From UBA9715 sp003452695 (GTDB taxonomy: Bacteria; Actinomycetota; Coriobacteriia; Coriobacteriales; Eggerthellaceae), in the NCBI GenBank assembly GCA_946625225.1, contig CAMOTA010000007.1:1-55348 (forward strand): a DNA stretch of 55,348 nt. The letters are read 5' to 3'. Within the stretch, counting starts at the first letter, position 1. Each line of letters starts with the position of its first letter. Position numbers and translations under genes: made by a program. Of this stretch, positions 8,177 to 17,500 are shown in pieces. The notes under the pieces were generated by a model. The model saw only the letters and a list, made by a program, of their open reading frames with translations. It made no database searches and had not been told where the DNA came from.

Positions 8177-11100
8177 ATGGAACGGATTTGCAACAAGGTG
8201 CTGAGCATCGTGATGAGCGGGCTTATCGCCGTCATGGCGTTTCCGGCGGCGGCCTGGGCGCAGGTTTGGGAGGGGGCCTCGCATGTGGCGCTGCGCGCCG
8301 GCGCCCTTGCCGTGCAGGATGCGGGTTACGACATCGGTTGGTACACGGACGATCCGGAAAGCGACGAATTCGCCATCGAGACGCCTGCTCAGCTGCGCGG
8401 GCTGTCTCAGCTGGTGAACGGCACGGCCGAAGACGCCGACGGCGCGATTTCGGCCGTCTCCTTCGAGGGCAAGACCATCGTCCAGGAGGGCGCCATTAGC
8501 CTTTCCGCCGGCGCCTTCACGCCCATTGGGTCGCTCGAGCATCCCTTCGCGGGAACCTACGACGGCCAGGACAGGGCTATTTCGAGCCTGCGCATCGACG
8601 CTTTCAGCAGCTATGTGGGCCTGTTCGGGTTCGTGTCGGCAAGCGGCGCTCTGCGCAACATTCGGCTGGAGAACGGCGTGCTGGCGAACGGCGATGCGGC
8701 GGGCATCGTCATCGATACCGACACCGACTACGTGGGCTGCGCGGGGTCGCTCGTCGGGCAATGCGATGGCACCGTGAGCGGCTGCTCGTCAGGCGTGGCC
8801 GTCGCCGTAACGAGCAACGCGCTCGCCACGGTCGAGCAGCCCTACGTCGTGCAACGTGTCGGCGGCCTGGTGGGCTTCGCGCGTGGCGACATTGCAGGCT
8901 GCTCGTACGTGGGGTCGCTGAACGTGCAGGTCTATTCGGACACAGTCGACGCCGACGCCTCGAGCGAGTCGCTGCGCGTGGCCGACAGCTTCGGCGGCAT
9001 CGTCGGGCGCTTCGGCGACCCGGACCTTCATGGCACCCTTGCCGATTCGTGGAACGAGGGCGAGGTCGTTGTGCAGGTGCATGGCGCGGGTGCGGTCGAC
9101 CGCTTCGGGACGATGACCTATGCAAACGCGTTCTTCGTCGGCGGCATCGCCGGCTACAGCAACGGCAGCGTGCTGCGCTGCCATAACGGCGCCTACAACG
9201 CCGACACGCGCGAGGTAACGGGGCGCGTGTTCACCGGCGTCTACGCGTCCGGCGATTCCGGCGCGCTGCAGGGCAACCGCGGCGCCGACCAGACCGGCGG
9301 CATCGTGGGCGGCTTGCGCAGCGTGAGCGATAGGCCCGACAAGTACAACGACGGCGACCCGGACGACCCGATGCTGGTGGCGGACTGCTACAACGAGGCG
9401 CAGGTGACGGGCCTCGTGGCTGTTGGCGGCATTGTGGGCGAGACCGGCGTGTACTGCACGATAGCGCGTTGCTACAACGGCACGATTACCGACCTGTCGG
9501 ACTGGAAGCGCAACCAGGAGGCCGGCAAGGTGGTCTCAGCTCGCTGGAACAAGCCCATGACCGGCGGCATCGTCGGCGAGCTGCGCTCGGGCAACGTTGC
9601 CTACTGCGCGAATTACGCCGAGGTGCGCAACATTCAGACCGGCTATTACACGGCGGGCATCGCGGGCTGCATATTCGTATCCGACGACTACCCCAACGTG
9701 ACCGGCGAGATATACGCGTGCTTCAATTCCGGCGGCATCTATACGGTGAACACGACCGAGGGCGTAGAGTTCCGCGAGGCCGGCATCTGCGGCCAGAACG
9801 AGGGCTACGTGCACGACTGCATTACCATGAAGGGCGCGGTTCCCTTCCACGGCGACTCGCCCATCGGCGCGAACGACTGGGGGGCGACTTCCAACCTGTA
9901 CGTGAAGTCGTTCGAGGAGCTGACAAGCTCGCAGGGCGCAGCGCTGCTCAACGCCATCGCGGCCCAGCAAAACGACTGGTCGAGTTACTGGTTCATCAAC
10001 GGCGTGGGCTATCCGGTGCTGAACACCTGGGTGCCCGACGCCCAGCGCATCGAGCTTACGGCGGATATCGTCGCGTCGGTCTCGCAGATCGAGCCTGCAC
10101 CCTGGATGGGCGAAGGCGCTTGTCCTGTTCCCATGCTGAAAGTCGTGCTGACCGATGGCACCGAGCTGGTGCAGAACGCCGACTTCCTGGCCGTCGCGCA
10201 GGCGGGCGCGTGGGAGATGTCGGGCGGAGGCGCGTACAGCGCGGGCATCATGGGGCTCGGGCGCTACAAGGGCGCGGTTGTCGACTGCGCCCGCTACGAC
10301 ATCGGCGCGTGCGACCTGTCGCTTGCCGCGGTGCAGGCCACGCCCATGAAATACAACTTCGGGCGCGTCGTGTTCCCCACGGAGGTAACGGCCACCATCG
10401 GCGGGTCGCCCATCAGCGAATCGGCGCTCGACTTCGTCATCTACAACAGCGCGGTCTCGGCGGCGACGGTTGCCAAGGGCGGGGTGCTCTTTCCCGTGTA
10501 CGACTCGGCGGGCTATATCTCCTATACGGCCGACGGGTCGGTGAAGACGCCGGTTTCGGCCATCGAGGGCGGGTTGGCAGGGCTGAACGCCGAAATCCGC
10601 GACTGGTGGCTGTACGACCGCAATCGCGACCTCATCTCCGATAGCGCGGGCAATTCGTACTACACATCCGCCAGCGGTTCGAGCGTTGGGCGCGTGTACG
10701 GGGCCAATACGAGTTGCGTGAACCTGAAGAGCGGGTCGCCTGCGGGCTACGTGGTGCAGGTCATGGCGCGCGAGGGCGCGTCGGCGGCCACGGGCAGTGC
10801 CATCGGGTACTACGTCATCGAGCCGGTCAATCTGTACCGCGAATGCGCGTTCCACAGTGCCACGCTGAACGGGCAGGAGTGGTTGTGGGACCCGGTGAAG
10901 GCGAAGTTCTATACACTCGGCGGCGGTGCGGGCGATGCAGGCAAGCGCGACTACGACGTGTCGGTGCCGTTCACAGGGCTTTCCCACGAGCCTTCCGTCA
11001 GCCTGTCGTACGGCGATTTCGCGCTCGTGGAAGGCGTGCACTACCGCATGTCCTACGGCGATCCCGACCCCGAAAGCGGCGGCGTTGCAAGCTGCGCGGG

Positions 11101-13840
11101 CGCTCCCAACCGCAACGTTACGACCGTGGAGGGCGCCGAGCGTGCCGGGTTCTCGGTGCTTCCGCAGAACACGAACAACATGAGCAACTTCATCGTGGCA
11201 TACTTCGACATTACGCCGGCGGCCTTAGAGGATTGCGAGGTTTCGCTCGCGTCGGACGAATGGGCCTACACGGGCAATGCGGTCGAGCCGCCCGTGACCG
11301 TTACCCTGAACGGGGTCGAGCTGCAGAAGGACGTGGACTTTACGGTAACCTATGCCGACAACGTGGAGCGGGGCATGGCGTCGTGGAAGGTCGAACCGCT
11401 TGCCAATCTCGGCGGTGGCGAACTTTCCGAGGTGTCGGGCACGTTCAGGATTGTCGACGGCGAGGATCTGACCGCGGCGTTCACGCTGGACGCGATTGCC
11501 GACCAGCAGTTCAACTGGGGATACGACGTGCACCCCGCGCTCACCTTCCGCAAGAACACGGGCAGTGGCAATCTAGGCGCGGCCGTGAACCTAGTGGAGG
11601 GCGTCGATTACACGGTCTCCTATTCCACGAAGAGCATTACGAAGTGGCCGGACGGAAAGTACGCTCAGACCGCACCGTGCACCGTTACCGTGAACGGCGC
11701 CGGGCGCTATACCGGCGCGCTTTCCGCAACCTTCGACATCGTGCCCTACGATGCTGCGGCGAATGCGACTGGCCAGCTGCGCGCCTATGTACAGGACGTG
11801 AGCTACGGCATGTGGGGCAAGGCGCCCACCGGCACGAAGGCCGATGCGGACGGCGCCGTCTATCCCACCCACGAGACGGCGACGGTGGGGCTGGAGTATC
11901 CGATCATGGCGGTGCAGGCTCGCCCGATTATCGACTGGGCGGCCTACGAGAACGCCGTCGCGACCGGGTTCGATCCCGAGGAGTCGGGCTGCTACGGCAC
12001 GGCGCTGAACATGACGACGAGCAACAACAACGCCATCGGCGGCTTGGTGAACCGCTACCCGGGCCGCTATTACGATGCCGACGGCGTTGAGGTGAACGGC
12101 AACGGCGGCGTCTACACCGACGCGAGCGGCGCTATCATTGCCTATCCGCAGGTCGCCGAGCCGGGCACGATTTCAGCCAAGGTCGAGCTGCGCTGCGGCA
12201 CGGGCGGGGTTCATGCCGGGGCGGTGGGCATGCTGGACTGCGGCACGTTCGAGTATGGCGCCGCGCTCGATCTTTCCAAGGTGACTTGGTCGGTTATGGG
12301 CGATTGCGTGTACGACGGCACCGAGAAGCACCCGGTCGTGGGCACGACGCAATCGGGAGCCGTGCTCGTGGAGAGCTCGGGTGCGGGCGGCTCGGACGGC
12401 GATTACGCCATAAGCTACAGTCAGGACGACAATGCAGTGGACGCCGGCACGGTTCACTACACCGTGACGGCCGTCGAAGGGGAGGGCAAGCACTTCACGG
12501 GCACGTTCCAGGGTGCGTTCTCCATCCTTCCCGCGAGCCTGGCCGACGCCGACGACGTGCGGCTCGTTTACGACCAGGAGTACGTGGTCGAGGACGCGTC
12601 GGTTGGCGTGTGCCCCAAGCCGGAAGTCTTCAAGGGCCAGGCGCTGCTCGAGGAGGGCAAGGACTACACAATCGATTACACGAGCAACACGACGCAGGGA
12701 ACCGGGATGTTTCTCGTGCGTGGCATGGGCAACTACACGGGCAGCGTGTCCGGCACGTTCGGCATCGTCGAGTCCGGGACCCTGAACAACGTCGTGGTTT
12801 CCGGCGTGGCGAGTGCCCCTTGGTCCGGCTTGCCCGTGAAATGCGAGCCGGTTCTGAAGGACGGCGACCGCGTCTTGGTCGAGGGTACCGACTACACGGT
12901 GGCGTATCTGCGCGACGGCAAGGCGACAGAGGACTTCACCAGCTGCGGCACGATAACGGTGCACCTCGTGGGCGTAGGCGGGTACCGCGGCACGCGCGAT
13001 GTGGACTACACCGTTGTCGGGCGCGACTTCACCCTGGCGAAGGCCACGGCGGCGGGGGTTTTCTACACCGGCAAGGAGCAGTCGCCTGTGGTAACGGTCA
13101 GGTACGATGGCGAGGTGCTTTCGAGCGACCTCTATACGGTAAGCCCGGTTGCAGCCACAGACGCCGGCACCTACCGGATAAGCGTCACGAGCGCAGGCGG
13201 ACAGTACACGCCTGCATCGATTACCTGCGACTTCGTAATCTCGAAGGCCGTCAACGGGCTTGCAGCGACTACGAAGGACCCGGGCGCGGTCGCCTACAGC
13301 ACCTCGGCGCGCACGGTTTCGAACCCGGTTTCGGCGACGGGGGCTCAGGGTGCGGTTACGTTTGCGAAGGCATCGGGCGATCCGCGGCTGAAGGTTGCCG
13401 CCAACGGCGCGATCACCGTGGCAGCCAAGACCCCGGCAGGCACCTACGAGCTCGGCGTGGCCACACGCGCGGCCGGAGATGCCAACCACAACGCTGCATC
13501 GGTCATTCGCACGGTGAGAATCGTCGTGGCCAAAGCCCCCAACACGCTGAAGGTCGCCGGCAAGACCGTCGCCGTGAAGGCCGTCAAGTTGAAGAAGTCT
13601 GCCCAGAAGCTGAAGGTCGCCAAGGTGCGCACCGTGAAGGAGAACATCTCGAAGGGCAAGATTACCTATAAGAAGGCGTCCGGAAACAAGAAGATCGCAG
13701 TCGCCAAGAGCGGCAAGATGACGCTGAAGAAGGGCCTGGCGAAGGGCGCCTACAAGGTGAAGGTGAAGGCAACCTCCAAGGCCACGGCCAACTACACCGC
13801 CAAGACCGTCGCTTTCACCGTGAAAGTGCGTGTGAGCTAG
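8177..13840 (+). CDS. Giant secreted GLUG/Ig-repeat protein with Lys-rich C-terminus
   Basis: This protein of 1,887 residues starts at ATG 8177 with GGAGGAGG immediately upstream. A signal peptide ends near AWAQ (29). It begins with the DIGWYTDD and TPAQLRGLSQL entry motif seen in the other GLUG proteins here, followed to about residue 620 by GGIVG/GGLVG repeats expected to form a beta-helix. Many Ig or MBG-like modules follow (recurring YTG, VDYTV, TFDIVP), to about 1,690. The last 170 residues are Lys-rich and basic, with KAPNTLKV, and have no membrane helix or sortase motif, so retention is probably by charge on wall polymers. It is the last gene of the permease operon, 26 nt after the anchored protein. 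Similar C-terminal modules occur in the giant gene at 49468. Likely an adhesin or ligand-binding surface protein; role unproven. Confidence 0.85.
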   Translation: MERICNKVLSIVMSGLIAVMAFPAAAWAQVWEGASHVALRAGALAVQDAGYDIGWYTDDPESDEFAIETPAQLRGLSQLVNGTAEDADGAISAVSFEGKTIVQEGAISLSAGAFTPIGSLEHPFAGTYDGQDRAISSLRIDAFSSYVGLFGFVSASGALRNIRLENGVLANGDAAGIVIDTDTDYVGCAGSLVGQCDGTVSGCSSGVAVAVTSNALATVEQPYVVQRVGGLVGFARGDIAGCSYVGSLNVQVYSDTVDADASSESLRVADSFGGIVGRFGDPDLHGTLADSWNEGEVVVQVHGAGAVDRFGTMTYANAFFVGGIAGYSNGSVLRCHNGAYNADTREVTGRVFTGVYASGDSGALQGNRGADQTGGIVGGLRSVSDRPDKYNDGDPDDPMLVADCYNEAQVTGLVAVGGIVGETGVYCTIARCYNGTITDLSDWKRNQEAGKVVSARWNKPMTGGIVGELRSGNVAYCANYAEVRNIQTGYYTAGIAGCIFVSDDYPNVTGEIYACFNSGGIYTVNTTEGVEFREAGICGQNEGYVHDCITMKGAVPFHGDSPIGANDWGATSNLYVKSFEELTSSQGAALLNAIAAQQNDWSSYWFINGVGYPVLNTWVPDAQRIELTADIVASVSQIEPAPWMGEGACPVPMLKVVLTDGTELVQNADFLAVAQAGAWEMSGGGAYSAGIMGLGRYKGAVVDCARYDIGACDLSLAAVQATPMKYNFGRVVFPTEVTATIGGSPISESALDFVIYNSAVSAATVAKGGVLFPVYDSAGYISYTADGSVKTPVSAIEGGLAGLNAEIRDWWLYDRNRDLISDSAGNSYYTSASGSSVGRVYGANTSCVNLKSGSPAGYVVQVMAREGASAATGSAIGYYVIEPVNLYRECAFHSATLNGQEWLWDPVKAKFYTLGGGAGDAGKRDYDVSVPFTGLSHEPSVSLSYGDFALVEGVHYRMSYGDPDPESGGVASCAGAPNRNVTTVEGAERAGFSVLPQNTNNMSNFIVAYFDITPAALEDCEVSLASDEWAYTGNAVEPPVTVTLNGVELQKDVDFTVTYADNVERGMASWKVEPLANLGGGELSEVSGTFRIVDGEDLTAAFTLDAIADQQFNWGYDVHPALTFRKNTGSGNLGAAVNLVEGVDYTVSYSTKSITKWPDGKYAQTAPCTVTVNGAGRYTGALSATFDIVPYDAAANATGQLRAYVQDVSYGMWGKAPTGTKADADGAVYPTHETATVGLEYPIMAVQARPIIDWAAYENAVATGFDPEESGCYGTALNMTTSNNNAIGGLVNRYPGRYYDADGVEVNGNGGVYTDASGAIIAYPQVAEPGTISAKVELRCGTGGVHAGAVGMLDCGTFEYGAALDLSKVTWSVMGDCVYDGTEKHPVVGTTQSGAVLVESSGAGGSDGDYAISYSQDDNAVDAGTVHYTVTAVEGEGKHFTGTFQGAFSILPASLADADDVRLVYDQEYVVEDASVGVCPKPEVFKGQALLEEGKDYTIDYTSNTTQGTGMFLVRGMGNYTGSVSGTFGIVESGTLNNVVVSGVASAPWSGLPVKCEPVLKDGDRVLVEGTDYTVAYLRDGKATEDFTSCGTITVHLVGVGGYRGTRDVDYTVVGRDFTLAKATAAGVFYTGKEQSPVVTVRYDGEVLSSDLYTVSPVAATDAGTYRISVTSAGGQYTPASITCDFVISKAVNGLAATTKDPGAVAYSTSARTVSNPVSATGAQGAVTFAKASGDPRLKVAANGAITVAAKTPAGTYELGVATRAAGDANHNAASVIRTVRIVVAKAPNTLKVAGKTVAVKAVKLKKSAQKLKVAKVRTVKENISKGKITYKKASGNKKIAVAKSGKMTLKKGLAKGAYKVKVKATSKATANYTAKTVAFTVKVRVS

Positions 13841-13935
13841 ACGGCGCCGCACGGCGCGTTCGGCCCGCGTGGCGCGAGCGGTGCTGGCGGCGGGGAATTT
13901 GCAGGTGCGCGTGTAGTTCGCCGCGAAGGGACATG

Positions 13936-16029
13936 CTATTCGGCGGGGGCTTGCCCGTCCAAGATGGCCAGGAGCTGCTGTTCGTCCAGCACGGGAATGC
14001 CGAGGGCAATGGCCTTGTCGTACTTCGAGCCGGCGGCTTCGCCAGCAACGACGTAGCTCGTGCGCTTCGAAACGCTGCCCGACACCTTGGCGCCGCGGGC
14101 CTTCAGGGCGGCGCCCGCCTCGTCGCGCGTCATGCCCGATTGCACGAGCGCGCCGGTCAGCACGAACGTAAGGCCTGCAAGCGTCTGCGGCAGCTCCTCG
14201 GTGCCGCCGTCCTCCTCGCGCATGACGACGCCCAGCTTGCCCAGCCGCTCTAGCACCGCCACGTTGTCGGGCGTGCGCAGGAACACGAAGATGCTGTGGG
14301 CAATCTTGGGTCCGATGCCTTCCACGGCGGCCAGGTCCTCTTCGCTGGCCTGCTGCAGGGCTTCGATGGAGGGGAAGGCCTGCGCGATGGCCTCGGCGGT
14401 GGTCTTTCCCACATGGCGCATGCCGATGCCGAACAGCACGCGCGCGAAGCCGCGGCCGCGGCTTTCGTCTATCTGCGCGACCAGCTTCTTGGCCACCGTC
14501 TCGCCCAGGCGAATGGGCTGGCCCTCCTTGTTCACGCGGCCCATGTCCAGAAGCGACAGCTCCACTTCGTCCAGCGTGTAGTAGTCGGCCACGTCGGTCA
14601 TGCGCCCCGATTCCACCAGGCGCCCGACGATTTCGTCGCCCATGCCGTCGATGTCCATGGCGCCGCGGCTTGCCCAGTGCACCAGGCGCTCTTGCGCCTG
14701 CGCCGGGCAATCGATGGAAATGCAGCGATACGCCACCTCGCCTTCTTCGCGGATAATGGGCGACCCGCAGCTCGGGCAGGTGTCGGGCATGCTCCAGGCG
14801 ACCGCATCGGCGGGGCGCAGCGCTTCCACGGGGCCGAGCACTTCGGGGATAACGTCGCCGGCCTTGCGCACGATGACGGTGTCGCCGATGCGCACATCCT
14901 TGCGGCGCACTTCGTCTTCATTGTGAAGCGTGGCGCGCGCCACAACCGACCCCGCAACGCGCACGGGTTCCAGTTCGGCGACCGGCGTAAGCGCGCCCGT
15001 GCGCCCGACCTGCACGGTAATGCCCAGAAGCCGCGTGGTCTTCTCCTCGGGTGGAAACTTGAAGGCTATGGCCCAGCGCGGCGCACGGGCGGTGTATCCC
15101 ATGGCCGCCTGCTGCACGAAGGGGTTCACCTTCACCACCACGCCGTCTATGTCGTAGGGCAGGGCGTCGCGGCGGGCCACGGCGTCCTGGCAGAACGCCC
15201 GCACCTCTTCGCGCGAATGCACCAGGCGCACGTCGGGATTCACGTGGAAGCCCGCACGTCCCAGCCATTCCAGCAGCTCGAATTGCCCCGTTGCCGCCAA
15301 CGCCTGCTCGTCTGCCACGGCGTAGATGAACGTGGACAAATCGCGCCCGGCCGTGATGGTGGGGTCTTTCTGGCGCAGCGACCCGGCGGCGGCGTTGCGC
15401 GGGTTAGCGAACCCGGCGCGCCCCTGCGCTTCGGCGCCGCGGTTCAGCGACTCGAAGCTGGCCTTGGGCATGTACACCTCGCCGCGCAGTTCCAGCGACC
15501 CGTCGCGTACGATGCCGGGAAGCGCCTCGGTGCGCAGGTGAAGCGGCACGTCCTTGATGGCGCGGATGTTGGCGGTCACGTCCTCGCCGGTCGTGCCGTC
15601 GCCGCGCGTGGCGGCGCGCACGAGCGCGCCGTTCTCGTAGGTAAGCGCGATGCCGCTTCCGTCTATCTTCAGTTCGCACACCAGCTCGGGCAGGGAACCG
15701 AAGACCTCTTCCACGCGGTCCATCCACGCGTCCAGCTCGCCGAAGTCCATGGCGTCGTCTATCGAATACATGCGCCGTTCGTGGCGTACGGGCGCGAACT
15801 GGTCGCCCACGGCGCCGCCCACGCGCTGCGTGGGCGAATTGGGGTCGGCGAACTCGGGATGCGCCGCTTCCAGTTCGCGCAGCTGGTGCATGAGCGAGTC
15901 GAACGCGCCGTCGGATATTTCGGGCGCGTCCTTCACGTAGTACAGGTAGGTGTGGTGCTCGATTTCCTTGCGCAGGGCTTCGATGCGTTCGCGCGCGTCG
16001 TCGTCGAACAGGCTGAGGGTGTCGCTCAT
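13936..16029 (-). CDS. ligA: NAD-dependent DNA ligase LigA
   Basis: This 697-residue enzyme seals nicks in replication and repair using NAD. The N-terminal Ia domain has YYVKDAPEISD. The adenylation domain carries the active-site Lys in CELKIDGSG (K121), followed by ATRGDGTTGEDVT. The OB fold is followed by a four-Cys zinc site (CPSCGSP and later CISIDCPAQ), helix-hairpin-helix repeats including GIGMRHVGKTT, and a C-terminal BRCT domain (LTGALVQSGMTRDEA). Length matches the family. AAGGAG stands about 7 nt before the ATG. It follows the glycosyltransferase gene by 27 nt and probably shares its transcript. It converges on the giant secreted-protein gene, with 95 nt between the two stops. Confidence 0.97.
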   Translation of the reverse strand: MSDTLSLFDDDARERIEALRKEIEHHTYLYYVKDAPEISDGAFDSLMHQLRELEAAHPEFADPNSPTQRVGGAVGDQFAPVRHERRMYSIDDAMDFGELDAWMDRVEEVFGSLPELVCELKIDGSGIALTYENGALVRAATRGDGTTGEDVTANIRAIKDVPLHLRTEALPGIVRDGSLELRGEVYMPKASFESLNRGAEAQGRAGFANPRNAAAGSLRQKDPTITAGRDLSTFIYAVADEQALAATGQFELLEWLGRAGFHVNPDVRLVHSREEVRAFCQDAVARRDALPYDIDGVVVKVNPFVQQAAMGYTARAPRWAIAFKFPPEEKTTRLLGITVQVGRTGALTPVAELEPVRVAGSVVARATLHNEDEVRRKDVRIGDTVIVRKAGDVIPEVLGPVEALRPADAVAWSMPDTCPSCGSPIIREEGEVAYRCISIDCPAQAQERLVHWASRGAMDIDGMGDEIVGRLVESGRMTDVADYYTLDEVELSLLDMGRVNKEGQPIRLGETVAKKLVAQIDESRGRGFARVLFGIGMRHVGKTTAEAIAQAFPSIEALQQASEEDLAAVEGIGPKIAHSIFVFLRTPDNVAVLERLGKLGVVMREEDGGTEELPQTLAGLTFVLTGALVQSGMTRDEAGAALKARGAKVSGSVSKRTSYVVAGEAAGSKYDKAIALGIPVLDEQQLLAILDGQAPAE

Positions 16030-16056
16030 GCAGGTCTCCTTGATGCGGTGGGTGTT

Positions 16057-17334
16057 CTAGCCGGCAAGCTCGCGTACCAGGTCCACGATGGCGCGGTACG
16101 AGCGTCGCTGGTCGAACTGCTCTTCGGCCACGGCGCGCGCACGGGCGCCCATGGCTTGGCGCAGCTCGGAATCGGCCGCCAGCGCCAGGAGCACGTCGGC
16201 CAGGGCGTGCGCGTCTTCGGCCTGCACGTTCAGCCCGAAGCCGTCGGCTTCCACCTTGGCGCGGAACTCGGGGCTCGACCCGGTGTTCACCAGCGGGATG
16301 CCCGCCGCCAGATAGTCGCCGATCTTGGTGACGATGCTCTGCGCGGCGCTTTTCACCAGCGAGTTCACCGTAATGTCGGATGCGCACAGATATGCCGCCA
16401 TCAGGTCGTAGGGCGCATAGCCCACAAAATCGACCGGCGCGTTCGCTGCGCGCGCGTGCTCTTCCAGCTTGGCGCGGTCGGGGCCGTCGCCCAGAATCTT
16501 GCAGCGCAGCCGCCCGTCGGCGTTCGCGGCAATGCCCATGGCGTCGACGAGCGTTGCCAGGTCGTAGCTTGCGCCGAGTGTTCCCGCGTATGCCACCCAG
16601 AGCTGGCCTTCGGGCTTGTGCACCTCGCCTGCGCGTTGCGCGGCGCCCTGGTCGAAGGCGGCAAGCTGGTTTCCCACGTACACGGTGCGCTTGGCGTAAG
16701 GCGCGCTCCGATCGGCGGCGGGGCGGTCGGCGTATTCGTCGGACGTGCCCACGACGCCGGAAAGCAGCTGGTAGGTGCGCCGGGCATCGCGGGCGAACGG
16801 CGCGAAGGCCATATCGCTGAGAACCGGCACGTCCAGGGCCATGCGCATGGCCTCGGGCCACAGGTCGTTCACGTCGGCCACGTAGGGGATGCCGTGCTCG
16901 TGCGCCATCTCCGCGCACACGCGCGCCATGTCGTTGGGGGGTATTTCGGAATAGATTAGGTCGTAGGCGCTTGGATTGTCCGCAAAGCGGCTTTTGAACA
17001 GCGCCTTCAAGTTGCGCGCGAAGATGCGGTGGCTGTTTATGCGCGCAAGGTCCAGGTTGCGCTTGTATCCCGGTTCGTACACGAAGCGTATGCGGTAGGG
17101 AAGGCCGCTGTAGCAATCGAGCGTGGTGTTGCGCTGGGTCTTGTCCCAGTGCTGGAAGGTGGAAGTGATCAGGTCCACCTCGAAGCCTTCGGCGGCCAGC
17201 ATTTCCGCGATAACGCGGAAGCGCACGTATCCGCGCGTCTCGCCTTCCAGCTTCACGCCCTGCGTTACGACCGCCACGCGCAGCGGCCTGCTGGCGGTCG
17301 GGTGCTCGTCTTTGTAGGTATAGTAGCCTTGCAT
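16057..17334 (-). CDS. Family 4 glycosyltransferase
   Basis: This protein of 425 residues has two Rossmann-like halves of the GT-B fold. The N-terminal half has RVAVVTQGVKLEGETRGYVR and FEVDLITSTF. The C-terminal half has VAYAGTLGASYDLATLVDA, CKILGDGPDRAKLE and IPLVNTGSSPEFRAKVE, the donor-binding region of family 4 retaining enzymes. It probably adds a sugar to an envelope polysaccharide or lipid carrier; the acceptor is unknown. No signal peptide is seen, so it is cytoplasmic or peripheral. A TATAAT box ends only 6 nt before the ATG and there is no good ribosome site, which suggests a leaderless mRNA. It is divergent from the L,D-transpeptidase gene and upstream of ligA. Confidence 0.87.
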   Translation of the reverse strand: MQGYYTYKDEHPTASRPLRVAVVTQGVKLEGETRGYVRFRVIAEMLAAEGFEVDLITSTFQHWDKTQRNTTLDCYSGLPYRIRFVYEPGYKRNLDLARINSHRIFARNLKALFKSRFADNPSAYDLIYSEIPPNDMARVCAEMAHEHGIPYVADVNDLWPEAMRMALDVPVLSDMAFAPFARDARRTYQLLSGVVGTSDEYADRPAADRSAPYAKRTVYVGNQLAAFDQGAAQRAGEVHKPEGQLWVAYAGTLGASYDLATLVDAMGIAANADGRLRCKILGDGPDRAKLEEHARAANAPVDFVGYAPYDLMAAYLCASDITVNSLVKSAAQSIVTKIGDYLAAGIPLVNTGSSPEFRAKVEADGFGLNVQAEDAHALADVLLALAADSELRQAMGARARAVAEEQFDQRRSYRAIVDLVRELAG

Positions 17335-17340
17335 GGTTGA

Positions 17341-17346
17341 ATTATA
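17341..17346 (-). promoter_or_regulatory. -10 element for a probable leaderless transcript of the glycosyltransferase gene
   Basis: TATAAT reads on the minus strand at 17346-17341, 6 nt before the ATG at 17334. Transcription would therefore start at or next to the start codon. No convincing -35 hexamer is seen 16-18 nt upstream. Leaderless mRNAs with only a -10 box are common in Actinobacteria. Confidence 0.5.
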
Positions 17347-17457
17347 GCATCTACGTGTTCAGCCGCATGGGCGTGTGGCCAGTGTGCTACGCTCCAAAAT
17401 CTATGCAACTCGACCAGAAGCATTGAAGATTTTGAAGCAACGCAGAATATCGGAAAA

Positions 17458-17479
17458 GGCATTCTTCCCGAAGAATGCC
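17458..17479. promoter_or_regulatory. Perfect 9-bp inverted repeat upstream of the first L,D-transpeptidase gene
   Basis: GGCATTCTT (17458-17466) and AAGAATGCC (17471-17479) are perfect inverted copies around CCCG. TATATT follows at 17481-17486 and the ATG at 17501. A TTGAAG / GAATAT pair with 16 nt spacing lies just upstream (17423-17450). The repeat is well placed to be a repressor operator or a leader hairpin. There is no T-run, so it is not a classical terminator. Confidence 0.6.
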
Positions 17480-17500
17480 GTATATTGCGATGGGGTAATT

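Noticed and set aside
4698..13840. Sortase-anchored (LPXTG) proteins
   Set aside because: No LPXTG-like motif is found near either C-terminus; one ends in a membrane helix with a basic tail and the other in a Lys-rich domain.
12173..14710. Minus-strand open frame of 845 codons across the end of the giant secreted-protein gene and the end of ligA
   Set aside because: It lies in a wrong frame opposite a well-supported gene and overlaps ligA in another frame. Composition is Arg/Ala/Gly-rich as expected for an antisense shadow in GC-rich DNA, and no ribosome site is present.
14296..16959. Plus-strand open frame of 887 codons opposite ligA and the glycosyltransferase gene
   Set aside because: LigA motifs are intact on the other strand; this frame is His/Gly/Arg-rich with no domain signature.
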